The notes under the pieces: generated by a model
The model's database searches: none
What the model was told of the DNA's origin: nothing
What the model saw: only the letters and a program-made list of their open reading frames with translations
Translations under genes and position numbers: made by a program
In this document: piece by piece, positions 8,240-16,476 of the stretch
How positions within the stretch are numbered: position 1 is the stretch's first letter
Layout of the letters: the number at the start of each line of letters is the position of its first letter
Source of the DNA: JBBROS01 sp965217935
GTDB taxonomy: Bacteria > Pseudomonadota > Alphaproteobacteria > Acetobacterales > Acetobacteraceae
Length of the DNA stretch: 64,000 nucleotides
Direction of reading: 5' to 3'
Assembly: GCA_965217935.1 (NCBI GenBank)
Contig: OZ244581.1
Span: 2,480,001 to 2,544,000 of the forward strand

Positions 8240-8661
8240 CGTTGGCTCCGTCGGGAACTGGACTTGCCCGAATGGCCGGTGGCCGGGCATGGATAGGTTG
8301 TCGCCAGGTAGGTCGCGATGCTGTCGACCGGCGGCTTGGAGAGTTCGTCCGGCCTGGCATTGGCCCACTTCATGTAGGCGTCGATCGCTTCCGTGCGGCT
8401 GGGCAGATCGGCCGGGCAGAACATCCGGTCGGACTGGGGCTTTGCTTGCTGCACGATCTCGAGCGTTCGGTATGCGCCGACCATGAAGCCGTGGCAGAAC
8501 CCGGTCGATGCGGATGAGATGTTGTCGGTCGGCGACGTTGAGCAGATCGAGACGAGATCGCTGGTTGACCGCAGCATGAACTGGTCCGGCGTTGCGGCCC
8601 GGGATGGGGTTGCGAGGGCGATCGTGCCAAGGATCGCCGCGACGATGACTGCTTTTTGCAT
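8236..8661 (-). CDS. Secreted Rap1a/Tai-like protein
   Basis: This 141-residue exported protein has a cleavable signal peptide (residues 1 to about 22, ending in SRA-AT). The mature part, with paired cysteines and FCHGFMVGAYRTLE, looks like the Rap1a/Tai family. Members near type VI secretion loci are immunity proteins, but many family members, probably including this one, are stand-alone periplasmic proteins. ATG 8661 has a GAGG about four bases upstream; the longer frame to 8733 adds an arginine-rich run in front of the signal. No secretion or toxin gene is nearby, so an immunity role should not be assumed. It is coupled to the lipoprotein gene by a 4-base overlap. Confidence 0.7.
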   Translation of the reverse strand: MQKAVIVAAILGTIALATPSRAATPDQFMLRSTSDLVSICSTSPTDNISSASTGFCHGFMVGAYRTLEIVQQAKPQSDRMFCPADLPSRTEAIDAYMKWANARPDELSKPPVDSIATYLATTYPCPATGHSGKSSSRRSQR

Positions 8662-8786
8662 GATGCCTCGGCGTTTGCGTCGGGTTTGTCGGTGGCACGA
8701 GCGTGCGATCGCTGGCAAGAGCTGGATGTTCAAAAGCGCGTGGCCGGGTTAGGTGACAAACGGCGGGCCGGCGCTAAACAGGCGCC

Positions 8787-9596
8787 ATGCCTGATCTGCC
8801 CCCGCTCCGGGACGTCATCGCGCGGCATGGGCTGGCGCCGCAGCGATCGCTTGGCCAGCACTTCCTGCTCGACCCGGCGTTGCTTGCGCGCATCGTGGCG
8901 CAGGCCGGGGCGCTCGGGGGGCGCCACGTCGTCGAGGTCGGGCCGGGGCCGGGGGGGCTGACGCGGGCGCTGCTGGAGAGCGCGGCCGCCGACGTGTTGG
9001 CGGTGGAGCTGGACCGCCGCGCCGTGGCCGGGCTTGCGGAGCTGCAGGCGGTCTACCCTGGGCGGCTGATGGTGCGCGAGGCGGACGCGATGCAGCTTGA
9101 CCTGGCGGCGCTGACGCCCGCGCCGCGGGTGCTGGCGGCGAACCTGCCTTACAACGTCGCGACGCCGCTGCTGGTCGGGTGGCTGCGGCAGGCGGGGCGA
9201 TGGGAGCGGATGACGCTGATGTTCCAGCTTGAGGTGGCGGAGCGGCTCTGCGCAGCGCCCGGCGAAGGCGCGTTCGGGCGGTTGAGCGTGCTGGCGCGGT
9301 GGACGTGCGAGGTGGCGATGCTGCTGCGGCTGCCGCCGGGCGCGTTCGCGCCGCCGCCGAAGGTCTGGTCGGCGGTGGTGGGGTTTGCGCCGCGCGCGGA
9401 TCAGCCGGAGGCGGCGCTGTTCGCGGCGATGGAGCGGCTGACCGCGGCGGCGTTCGGGCAGCGGCGCAAGATGCTGCGGGGGAGCTTGCGTCCGCTGGGC
9501 GGGGAGGCGCTGCTGGCCCGGGCCGGAATCGACCCGGTCCGGCGGGCTGAAACGCTGACCATCGCGGAGTGGGACCGGCTGGTCCGGGTCCTGTAG
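8787..9596 (+). CDS. rsmA: 16S rRNA dimethyladenosine transferase RsmA (KsgA)
   Basis: This enzyme uses SAM to dimethylate two adjacent adenosines (A1518 and A1519 in E. coli numbering) in the 3' hairpin of 16S rRNA late in 30S assembly. Its 269 residues match the family. The N-terminal SLGQHFLLD motif lies at 21-29, the SAM loop VEVGPGPGGLT at 49-59, and the catalytic NLPY at 119-122. The C-terminal helical domain is complete. In many proteobacteria rsmA follows pdxA and surA; that context is absent here. It is convergent with the DUF1489 gene, nine bases away. Confidence 0.96.
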   Translation: MPDLPPLRDVIARHGLAPQRSLGQHFLLDPALLARIVAQAGALGGRHVVEVGPGPGGLTRALLESAAADVLAVELDRRAVAGLAELQAVYPGRLMVREADAMQLDLAALTPAPRVLAANLPYNVATPLLVGWLRQAGRWERMTLMFQLEVAERLCAAPGEGAFGRLSVLARWTCEVAMLLRLPPGAFAPPPKVWSAVVGFAPRADQPEAALFAAMERLTAAAFGQRRKMLRGSLRPLGGEALLARAGIDPVRRAETLTIAEWDRLVRVL

Positions 9597-9605
9597 GGCG
9601 CGGGT

Positions 9606-10022
9606 TCAGATCAGGCACAAGGCGCGCAGCTCGTTGCGCAGGGCGGGCGGCATCTGGCCGGGCGCGTCGCCGCGCTCGGAGAGGTCGGGCGGGGCGTCGG
9701 CGGGGTCCAGGTAGCGCCAGCCTTGGAAGGCGCGGGTGGGCTGGCCTTCGGTTTGGACCAGCGCCGGGTCGAGGACCAGGGTGGCGCAGCGGGCGCCGTC
9801 GTCCCAGCGGTCCTCCTTGATGTCGAGGATGCGCTGGCGGACGAAGATGGCCCCGGCGACGACCCAGTAGATGCTGCCGCCGTCGAGCACGTCGGCGGCG
9901 CGGCGGGGAATGTTGCGGGTTTGATGGCGCAGCGGCGGGTTGGCTTCGAGGCGTGCGGCCTGGGCGCGGCGAAGGTGTGCGATGTCGCGGATGCCGACGG
10001 CAAGCTTGGCGATGTGGAGCAT
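9606..10022 (-). CDS. DUF1489 family protein
   Basis: This 138-residue protein matches the alphaproteobacterial DUF1489 family, with the typical N-terminus MLHIAKLAVGIRDIAHL and a central YWVVAGAIFVRQRILDI segment. No catalytic residues can be named and no function is known to me. It has no signal peptide and is probably cytoplasmic. The ATG at 10022 is the only sensible start. Confidence 0.8.
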   Translation of the reverse strand: MLHIAKLAVGIRDIAHLRRAQAARLEANPPLRHQTRNIPRRAADVLDGGSIYWVVAGAIFVRQRILDIKEDRWDDGARCATLVLDPALVQTEGQPTRAFQGWRYLDPADAPPDLSERGDAPGQMPPALRNELRALCLI

Positions 10023-10171
10023 GACAAAGCCTTATAGGGGCGGCGGAGTCGGGGGCAAGGCCGCGGCGGGAAACGGATTTCTCACGGTGACTTGATCTTC
10101 TGCCTTGCAGCCAGCACATTGCAGCCCACCGCGGGGTGCAGGCCCGCTCGGCACAAGGAGGAATTTGTTAC

Positions 10172-11203
10172 ATGAAGTTCGGATTTACGCTTGGAGCGGC
10201 CGCGCTGGTTGCGGGCGCGGCCGTGCTTGCCCAGCCGGCTCATGCGCAAGGGAGCGGGTCGGCGACGATCGACAACATCAAGTCGCGCGGGCAGATGGTG
10301 TGCGGCGTGTCCACCGGCGTTGCCGGATTTTCGTTAGCCGACAGCAAGGGCGTGACGCAGGGCATTGACGCCGATACGTGCCGGGCGGTGGCCGCGGCCA
10401 TCTTGGGCGACGGCAACAAGATCAGGTTCGTGCCGCTGACGACCACGAACAGGTTCACGGCGCTGCAGTCGGGCGAAATCGACATCCTGGTGCGCAGCAC
10501 GACCTGGACGCTGGGACGCGAAGCGAATCTCGGGCTCGAATTCGCGGGCGTGAATTTCTATGACGGCACCGGATTCATGGTGAAGAAGAGCCTCGGCGTG
10601 AAGTCGGCCAAGGAGTTGAGCGGGGCCACGATCTGCGTTCAGCCCGGCACCAGCACCGAGCTCGCGATCGCGGACTATTTTCGCAAGAACGACATGAAGT
10701 TCACGCCGATCCTGATCCAGGACGTGAACGAGATCCAGAACACCTATCTTTCGGGACGGTGCGATTCCTATTCGACGGACATGTCGGGGCTGGCCTCGTT
10801 CCGCTCGCAGCAAGGGGCGAAGGCGGACGAGCATGTCCTGTTGCCGGAGATCATCAGCAAGGAGCCGCTGGGGATCATGGTACGCAAGGGCGACGACAAG
10901 TTCTTCGACTTGGCTCGCTGGTCGCTGTTCGCGCTGCTTCAGGCGGAGGAGTCGGGCGTGACGCAGAAGAACGTCGCCGAGATGGAGAAGTCCGACGACC
11001 CGACCATCAAGCGCCTGCTGGGCAAGGACGGCGACCTGGGCAAGGCGCTGGGCGTCAGCAACGACTGGGTGGTGAGCATCGTCAAGTCGGTGGGCAACTA
11101 CGGCGAGATCTATGAGCGGAACATCGCGCCGCTTGGGATCCAGCGCGGGCTGAACAATCTCTGGGATAAGGGCGGGCTGCACTATCCGCCGCCGTTCCGT
11201 TGA
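10172..11203 (+). CDS. aapJ: General L-amino acid ABC transporter, periplasmic binding protein
   Basis: This is the solute-binding subunit of the AapJQMP/BztABCD importer, which takes up glutamate, glutamine, aspartate and related amino acids. Of 343 residues, the first 25 or so form a signal peptide ending AHAQG. The mature part has the polar amino-acid binding fold, including RGQMVCGVSTGVAGFS and LVRSTTWTLGREANLG. ATG 10172 has a strong AAGGAGGA nine bases upstream, which rules out the in-frame start at 10136. The gene is separated from the permease genes by a 137-base gap with a 15-bp hairpin, as often seen where the binding protein is made in excess. Confidence 0.94.
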   Translation: MKFGFTLGAAALVAGAAVLAQPAHAQGSGSATIDNIKSRGQMVCGVSTGVAGFSLADSKGVTQGIDADTCRAVAAAILGDGNKIRFVPLTTTNRFTALQSGEIDILVRSTTWTLGREANLGLEFAGVNFYDGTGFMVKKSLGVKSAKELSGATICVQPGTSTELAIADYFRKNDMKFTPILIQDVNEIQNTYLSGRCDSYSTDMSGLASFRSQQGAKADEHVLLPEIISKEPLGIMVRKGDDKFFDLARWSLFALLQAEESGVTQKNVAEMEKSDDPTIKRLLGKDGDLGKALGVSNDWVVSIVKSVGNYGEIYERNIAPLGIQRGLNNLWDKGGLHYPPPFR

Positions 11204-11216
11204 TCAAGTGCTGAAC

Positions 11217-11250
11217 GATTGGGCCGTCCTGGTGACAGGGCGGCCCGATT
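11217..11250 (+). promoter_or_regulatory. Intergenic stem-loop between aapJ and aapQ
   Basis: A 15-bp stem (with a few G-U pairs) and a four-base loop GTGA is centred at 11233, 13 bases after the aapJ stop. A short TTTCGTT follows. Such a hairpin commonly protects the binding-protein mRNA or partly terminates transcription, so that the membrane subunits are made at lower level. That function is inference. Confidence 0.55.
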
Positions 11251-11340
11251 TCGTTGCGGCGCCTGCCTCGGGCGCGTGGTTGCATGACATTTGCATGCCA
11301 TTGCGCGAGGCTGGTTCGCCGGTGATGGAAGGACCAATGA

Positions 11341-12552
11341 ATGTCAGACGCGACGATTGATCCGAGGCTGCAGCCGGCGAGGACCGCGCCGAAGAAACGG
11401 ATGGAGTTCAAGTGGTCGGACCCGCGGTTCCGCAACATCGTCTGGCAGGCCGTGATCATCGGCGTGGTCGGGCTGATCGCCTGGTATCTGATCTCGAACA
11501 CGAGCCGGAACCTGGAGGCGCGGCGGATCACGACGGGGTTCGCGTTCCTGTCGCGCAATGCCGGCATCCCGATCGGCGAGCACATGATCTCCTACAACCC
11601 GTCCATCAACACATATGGCCGGGCGCTGGTCATCGGCATCCTGAACACGCTCAAGGTGGCGGTGATCGGCTGCGTGTTGACGACGATCCTTGGGACGCTG
11701 ATCGGCATCGGGCGGTTGTCGACGAACTGGCTGATCGCGAAGATCTGCGGCTTCTACGTCGAGGTGATCCGCGACATCCCGGTGCTGCTGCAGCTTCTGT
11801 TCTGGTACTCGGCGCTGCAGACGCTGCCGACGGTGCGGCGGGCGTTCCATCCGTTGCCGGGAGTGTTCCTGTCGAACCGCGGGATCAAGTTCCCGATGCT
11901 CGATTGGGCGCCCGGGTACTGGTGGGTGCTGGCCGCGTTCCTGGTCGGGGCGGCGGGGCTGATTCTGTGGACCAAGGCGGCTGACAGGAAGCAGGACGCG
12001 ACCGGAGTGCGTCCGGCCACGTGGCCGGCGGCGATCGGGTTGCTGGTCGGGTTGCCGCTGGCGGTCTGGGCGATCGTCGGCGCGCCGTTCACGCCGGACG
12101 TGCCGGTGCTGGGGGGGTTCAACATCAACGGCGGCGGGACGGTTTCGCCGGAGTATGGGGCGCTGCTGCTGGGACTGACGCTCTATACGGCGGCCTACAT
12201 CGCCGAGATCGTGCGGTCGGGCATCCTGGCGGTGCCGACCGGGCAATGGGAGGCGGCGGGCGCCTTGGGGATGCGGGCCGGGCCGGTTCTGCGCAAGGTG
12301 GTGCTGCCGCAGGCGATGCGGGTCATCATTCCGCCGATGACGAGCCAGTATCTGAACCTGACCAAGAACAGCTCGCTGGCGGTGGCGATCGGGTTTCAGG
12401 ACGTGGTGTCGATCATGAACACGACGCTGAACCAGACCGGGCAGGCGATCGAGGGCATCGCGCTGACGATGGCCGTCTATCTGGTCATCAGCCTGGCGAT
12501 CAGCTTCTTCATGAACTGGTATAACTCGCGGATCAAACTGGTGGAGCGTTAG
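11341..12552 (+). CDS. aapQ: General L-amino acid ABC transporter, permease subunit 1
   Basis: This inner-membrane permease of the AapJQMP/BztABCD system has 403 residues, longer than ordinary His/Glu/Gln permeases, as is typical of AapQ. The N-terminal membrane helix (about residues 37-55) follows a cytoplasmic tail. The polar amino-acid permease domain contains the coupling loop EAAGALGMRAGPVLRKVVLPQA, which contacts the ATPase; here it is visible from about residue 302. The start ATG 11341 has GGAAGGA about 11 bases upstream. It sits three bases before aapM. Confidence 0.93.
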   Translation: MSDATIDPRLQPARTAPKKRMEFKWSDPRFRNIVWQAVIIGVVGLIAWYLISNTSRNLEARRITTGFAFLSRNAGIPIGEHMISYNPSINTYGRALVIGILNTLKVAVIGCVLTTILGTLIGIGRLSTNWLIAKICGFYVEVIRDIPVLLQLLFWYSALQTLPTVRRAFHPLPGVFLSNRGIKFPMLDWAPGYWWVLAAFLVGAAGLILWTKAADRKQDATGVRPATWPAAIGLLVGLPLAVWAIVGAPFTPDVPVLGGFNINGGGTVSPEYGALLLGLTLYTAAYIAEIVRSGILAVPTGQWEAAGALGMRAGPVLRKVVLPQAMRVIIPPMTSQYLNLTKNSSLAVAIGFQDVVSIMNTTLNQTGQAIEGIALTMAVYLVISLAISFFMNWYNSRIKLVER

Positions 12553-12555
12553 GCC

Positions 12556-13737
12556 ATGTCGCAGACCACGGCCAGGATACTGGAGGACGCGCGCGATCCG
12601 GTGCCGTCGATCGAAGGCGTGGCCGCCGCGCCGAACGTCGTCCGCCCGCCCCCGTCGACGGCGGGGGTCGGGCCGTGGGGCTGGGCGCGGCTGAACCTGT
12701 TCGGCTCGGTGTGGTCGTCGGTCGTGACCGTGCTGCTCCTGGCAGCCATCGTCTGGGCCGTGATCGGCTTCTTCGATTGGGCGGTGGTGAACGCGGTGTG
12801 GAGCGTGCCGGACGTGAATGGGCGGCCGAACACGGCGGCTTGCCAGCAGGCGCAAGGGGTGGGGGCTTGCTGGGCGGTGATCACCGACAAGTGGCGCTTC
12901 ATCCTGTTCGGGCGCTACCCGTATGATGCGCAGTGGCGGCCTGCGGTGGTCGTCGCGCTGTTCATCGCGCTTTATGCGGTTTCGGCGATTCGGGCGTTCT
13001 GGCGGCCGATGCTGTTCGGCATCTGGATCGTGACGCTGGCGGTGATCGGCTTGCTGATGTGGGGCGGGGCGTTCGGGTTGGAGTATGTGCAGGTTGGGAA
13101 CTGGGGCGGGCTGCCGATCACGCTGATCCTGGCGACGTTCGGTCTGGCGTTCGCGTTCCCGCTCTCGCTTGCGGTGGCGTTGGGCCGGCGCTCGACGGAG
13201 CTTCCGGCGGTCAGGCTGCTGTGCGTGCTTTATGTCGAGCTGATCCGCGGGGTGCCGCTGATCACCTTGCTGTTCATGGCCAGCGTCATGTTCCCGCTGT
13301 TCATGCCGGCCGGGCTCAATCCGGACAAGCTGCTGCGGGCGCAGGTGGCTTTCATCCTGTTCTCCGCGGCGTATTTGGCGGAGGTGGTGCGCGGCGGGCT
13401 GCAGGCGTTGCCAAAGGGGCAGTATGAGGCGGCGGACGCGCTGGGGCTGAGCTACTGGAAGAAGACCGGGTTCATCATCCTGCCGCAGGCGTTGCGGCTG
13501 GTGATCCCGCCGCTGGTGAATACCTTCATCGGCTTCTTCAAGGACACCTCGCTGGTGCTGATCATCGGCATCTTCGACCTGCTGACGGCGGGGAAGGTAG
13601 CGCTGGCTGACCCGTCCTGGCAGGCCTACAGCACCGAGGTCTACCTGGTGCTGGCGGCGGTCTACTTCGTGTTCTGCTACGTGATGGCCCGCTACAGCCG
13701 CGGGCTCGAAAGTGAATTGCGCCGCGGCGCGCGGTAA
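12556..13737 (+). CDS. aapM: General L-amino acid ABC transporter, permease subunit 2
   Basis: This is the second permease of the same importer, 393 residues, pairing with AapQ to form the membrane channel. It has an N-terminal proline-rich cytoplasmic segment followed by about eight membrane helices. The EAA coupling loop (YEAADALGLSYWKKTGFIIL region, starting near residue 294) is present. The gene starts three bases after the aapQ stop and ends 13 bases before aapP, so all are likely on one mRNA. Confidence 0.93.
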   Translation: MSQTTARILEDARDPVPSIEGVAAAPNVVRPPPSTAGVGPWGWARLNLFGSVWSSVVTVLLLAAIVWAVIGFFDWAVVNAVWSVPDVNGRPNTAACQQAQGVGACWAVITDKWRFILFGRYPYDAQWRPAVVVALFIALYAVSAIRAFWRPMLFGIWIVTLAVIGLLMWGGAFGLEYVQVGNWGGLPITLILATFGLAFAFPLSLAVALGRRSTELPAVRLLCVLYVELIRGVPLITLLFMASVMFPLFMPAGLNPDKLLRAQVAFILFSAAYLAEVVRGGLQALPKGQYEAADALGLSYWKKTGFIILPQALRLVIPPLVNTFIGFFKDTSLVLIIGIFDLLTAGKVALADPSWQAYSTEVYLVLAAVYFVFCYVMARYSRGLESELRRGAR

Positions 13738-13750
13738 TGGGAGAGACAGC

Positions 13751-14536
13751 ATGAGCCAGAGTGCCACGATGGAGCGCCCGGCGGCGGGCGGCAGCAACCA
13801 GCCGGCGATCGAGATGGACCGCGTCAACAAATGGTACGGCGCGATGCACGTGCTGCGCGACGTGACGCTGTCGATCGGGCAGAAGGAGCGGGTGGTGGTG
13901 TGCGGGCCGTCGGGCTCGGGCAAGAGCACGATGATCCGCTGCATCAACCGGCTGGAGACGCATCAGGAGGGGCGAATCGTCGTCGACGGGACTGAGCTGA
14001 CGAGCGACCTGCGGGCGCTGGATACGATCCGGCGCGAGGTGGGCATGGTGTTCCAGAGCTTCAACCTGTTCCCGCACCTGACCATCCTGGAGAACTGCAC
14101 GCTGGCGCCGATCTGGGTGCGGAAGATGCCGAAGGCCGAGGCGGAAGAGTTGGCGATGAGCTATCTGACGCGGGTGAAGATCCCGGAGCAGGCGAAAAAG
14201 TATCCGGGCCAGCTCTCGGGCGGGCAGCAGCAGCGGGTAGCGATCGCGCGGGCGCTGTGCATGCGGCCGAAGATCATGCTGTTCGACGAGCCGACCAGCG
14301 CGCTTGATCCGGAGATGATCAAGGAGGTGCTCGACACGATGATCGGGCTGGCCAACGACGGCATGACGATGGTGTGCGTCACGCATGAGATGGGGTTCGC
14401 CAAGCAGGTGGCGGACCGGGTGGTGTTCATGGACCGGGGCGAGATCGTGGAGCAGGGGCCGCCGGGCACGCTGTTCGAGAATCCGCGGACGGACCGGTTG
14501 AAGCTGTTCCTGAGCCAGATCCTGCGCGGGGATTGA
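13751..14536 (+). CDS. aapP: General L-amino acid ABC transporter, ATPase subunit
   Basis: This 261-residue ABC ATPase powers the AapJQMP/BztABCD importer. The Walker A loop is GPSGSGKST at 52-60, the signature is LSGGQQQR at 155-162 and Walker B is IMLFDEPTS at 175-183. A switch histidine follows in CVTHEMGFA. I chose ATG 13751, preceded by GGGAGA; the longer frame from 13712 overlaps aapM without a ribosome site. It is the last gene of the operon and is convergent with the unknown gene at 14565. Confidence 0.95.
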   Translation: MSQSATMERPAAGGSNQPAIEMDRVNKWYGAMHVLRDVTLSIGQKERVVVCGPSGSGKSTMIRCINRLETHQEGRIVVDGTELTSDLRALDTIRREVGMVFQSFNLFPHLTILENCTLAPIWVRKMPKAEAEELAMSYLTRVKIPEQAKKYPGQLSGGQQQRVAIARALCMRPKIMLFDEPTSALDPEMIKEVLDTMIGLANDGMTMVCVTHEMGFAKQVADRVVFMDRGEIVEQGPPGTLFENPRTDRLKLFLSQILRGD

Positions 14537-14564
14537 GGGAGGAGGCGTTCGCCGCAGCGCCTTA

Positions 14565-15026
14565 TTAAGCGGCGGCTTGCGGCACGAGGCGGGCGCCTTG
14601 CAGGGTGAACTGCCCCGGGTGCGGCGCTTCAGCGGGGTTGGCGTTGTAGATGGTGATGAGGCAAACTTGGTCGCCGAACCGTTGCAGCAGCTTGTCGGTC
14701 CTGGCCGAGAGGGGAATATTGCGGTTGCGGCAGTAGAGGATGAGGGCGGCGACGAGGCGGGCGCCGGATATTTCGAGTTGCTCGTAAGGGGCATCGGGCT
14801 GCGCGGCGCGGGCATTTGCTGCGAAGTAGATCAGGAAGCCGACGTCATGGCCGTTCTCGCTGCCGGTCGTCTTGCCTTGGACCACGTTGCCGGGCGGCAG
14901 GTGACGGCTGGTCTGCTTGTAGAACTCCGTGACGGCTTGCACGACTTCGACCGGCCGAAACAAGATATGGCGGATTTCCGAGGGCAAATTGATCTCCAAC
15001 GACCTGACGCTATGTCCATCGCCCAT
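14565..15026 (-). CDS. Hypothetical protein, function not recognised
   Basis: This 153-residue predicted cytoplasmic protein matches no family I can name. The N-terminal part, with EINLPSEIRHILFRPVEVV, looks like a folded domain. There is no signal peptide and no membrane segment. The codon pattern is like that of the neighbours, and the frame continues upstream through the tRNA-Cys gene, which cannot be coding. I therefore set the start at ATG 15026; a GTG at 15008 is the alternative. It follows tRNA-Cys on the same strand by about 100 bases and could be read from the same promoter. Confidence 0.65.
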   Translation of the reverse strand: MGDGHSVRSLEINLPSEIRHILFRPVEVVQAVTEFYKQTSRHLPPGNVVQGKTTGSENGHDVGFLIYFAANARAAQPDAPYEQLEISGARLVAALILYCRNRNIPLSARTDKLLQRFGDQVCLITIYNANPAEAPHPGQFTLQGARLVPQAAA

Positions 15027-15130
15027 CCGGCGCCGCAAGCGGCTCGCGGATGGGCCATCCTCGGCATAATCAGCCTGAATCGTTAGGATCAGATTAAGAT
15101 TGGGACGGGAGCGCGAACGATGAATTGGAA

Positions 15131-15201
15131 AGGTCCGGGCCGGAATCGAACCGGCATTCGAGGATTTGCAGTCCTCTGCATCACCACTCTGCCACCGGAC
15201 C
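15131..15201 (-). tRNA. tRNA-Cys (anticodon GCA)
   Basis: A complete cloverleaf can be drawn on the minus strand. The acceptor stem is GGTCCGG with CCGGACC, the anticodon arm is GAGGA-CTGCAAA-TCCTC with anticodon GCA, and the T arm is GCCGG-TTCGATT-CCGGC. The discriminator base is U, as expected for cysteine. The length is 71 bases and CCA is not encoded. Confidence 0.95.
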
Positions 15202-15280
15202 ACGGTGTCTGGACGCTTTGACTCTTGGACGTCATGCGGCCCAGGGATGCGTCTTAGCTGCGCGGGCGGATGGTGACAAC

Positions 15281-15757
15281 ATGAGAAATCCGCCCGGGAC
15301 GGCGCCGGCGGTTCGGACGGTCGGCTATGAGCGGGCCGGGTTCGCGGATCTGCTGGCCTGTCTGCAGCGGGCAGGCGTCGACCGGGTCATCGATGTCCGA
15401 GACCTGCCGTTGTCCCGGCGGGCCGGGTTTTCCAAGCGCTCGCTCGCGGCCGGGCTGGCGGCGGGCGGGATCGATTACGTGCACCTGCGGGCGCTCGGGA
15501 CGCCTGCTGAGGGGCGGGAGGCCAACCGGCGGCGGCAGTGGCCGTTGTTCTGGGCGATCGTGGAGGCGCGATTGCAGACCGGGGAGGCTGTTGACGCATT
15601 GGAGCGGGCGGCCGCGCTGGCGGCGGAGATGCCAAGCTGCCTGCTCTGCTTCGAGGCCGATCCGTGCATCTGCCATCGGCTGCGGGTGGGCGAGATGTTG
15701 GCGGCCCGGCACGGGTTCAGGGTGGAGCACCTCCGCGTTGCAGCCGCCGCGGGCTGA
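15281..15757 (+). CDS. DUF488 domain protein
   Basis: This 158-residue DUF488 protein has the family N-terminus (VRTVGYERAGFADLLACL), the VIDVRDLPLSRRAGFSK segment near residue 40, and the C-terminal cysteine and histidine cluster CLLCFEADPCICHR around residues 126-139. The family is small, cytoplasmic and of unknown function. The frame runs upstream through the tRNA-Cys on the other strand, so ATG 15281 is taken as start. Its 3' end overlaps the convergent membrane protein gene by 41 bases. Confidence 0.8.
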   Translation: MRNPPGTAPAVRTVGYERAGFADLLACLQRAGVDRVIDVRDLPLSRRAGFSKRSLAAGLAAGGIDYVHLRALGTPAEGREANRRRQWPLFWAIVEARLQTGEAVDALERAAALAAEMPSCLLCFEADPCICHRLRVGEMLAARHGFRVEHLRVAAAAG

Positions 15758-16406
15758 CGCCCCGGTTCAGCACGTGCGTGAGGGCGGCGACGCCCAGGAT
15801 CGGGATCAGCAGGTTCATGAGCGGGATCGTGCCGGCGAGGGCCAGGAGGCCGCCTTGGATCAAGACGAGCGGGCGGCGCTTCGCGTAGGCTTGCAGGGCG
15901 TCGGCCCGCGGCATCCGGCGCATGGCGACGGCGACGAACAGGCCGCGGCCGATGGCCCAGCCGGTGATGACCCAACCGATCGCCAGGCCGATGCCGGGGA
16001 GGGCGAAGGCGAGGACGAGGGCGATGAACTGGAGGAGGAGGACTTGTGCGCCGAGGGCGACGCCGTCCCAGGCCTGGATCATCACGGGCGCGCCTTGCGG
16101 CGCTGCAAGGCCCGGGTAGAAGCGGCGCTCGACGGCGGCGGCGATGCGGTCGAGGTAGAGGGTTGCAATCAGCAGGGCGACGGGGACGAAGAGCCAGAGG
16201 GCGAGGATCGCGGCGCCGAGTCCGCCCGCGATGCCGGCGGCCCAGCCGAGCCAGCCGGGCTGCTGGACGAGTTCCTCGGCCGCGTAGGCGCTTGCGGCCA
16301 GGACGGCGGCGAAGGCCAGGAGCGAGAGGAGAAGGCTGCGGAGCAAGACGCCGACGAAGGCCGGGTCGTCGAGCTGGGCGAGCGCGCGGAGCATGGGGGA
16401 AAGCAC
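15717..16406 (-). CDS. EI24-domain (CysZ-like) membrane protein
   Basis: This protein of about 229 residues has roughly five hydrophobic segments and the EI24/CysZ-type layout. The N-terminus ALAQLDDPAFVGVLLRSL is followed by a long helix, and a C-terminal GTIPLMNLLIPILGVAALTH is present. CysZ is a sulfate permease in enterobacteria; sulfur metabolism genes are absent here, so the transported substrate is unknown. GTG 16406 has an AGG six bases upstream; ATG 16394 is an equally plausible start. It is divergent from the PfkB kinase gene and overlaps DUF488 tail to tail. Confidence 0.75.
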   Translation of the reverse strand: MLSPMLRALAQLDDPAFVGVLLRSLLLSLLAFAAVLAASAYAAEELVQQPGWLGWAAGIAGGLGAAILALWLFVPVALLIATLYLDRIAAAVERRFYPGLAAPQGAPVMIQAWDGVALGAQVLLLQFIALVLAFALPGIGLAIGWVITGWAIGRGLFVAVAMRRMPRADALQAYAKRRPLVLIQGGLLALAGTIPLMNLLIPILGVAALTHVLNRGVSPRRLQRGGAPP

Positions 16407-16476
16407 GGCGGACCTGGTTCTATTGCGAGAGGCTGAGGTGGATGGTAGGCGCTGCGGCGTCAACGCAGGAGCGGCC

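Noticed and set aside
8236..8661. Type VI immunity protein call for the Rap1a/Tai-like gene
   Set aside because: No effector or secretion gene is nearby, and the family is often found outside such loci.
11344..13947. 867-codon minus-strand open frame
   Set aside because: Antisense of aapQ and aapM; rich in Arg, His, Pro and Gln and without domains.
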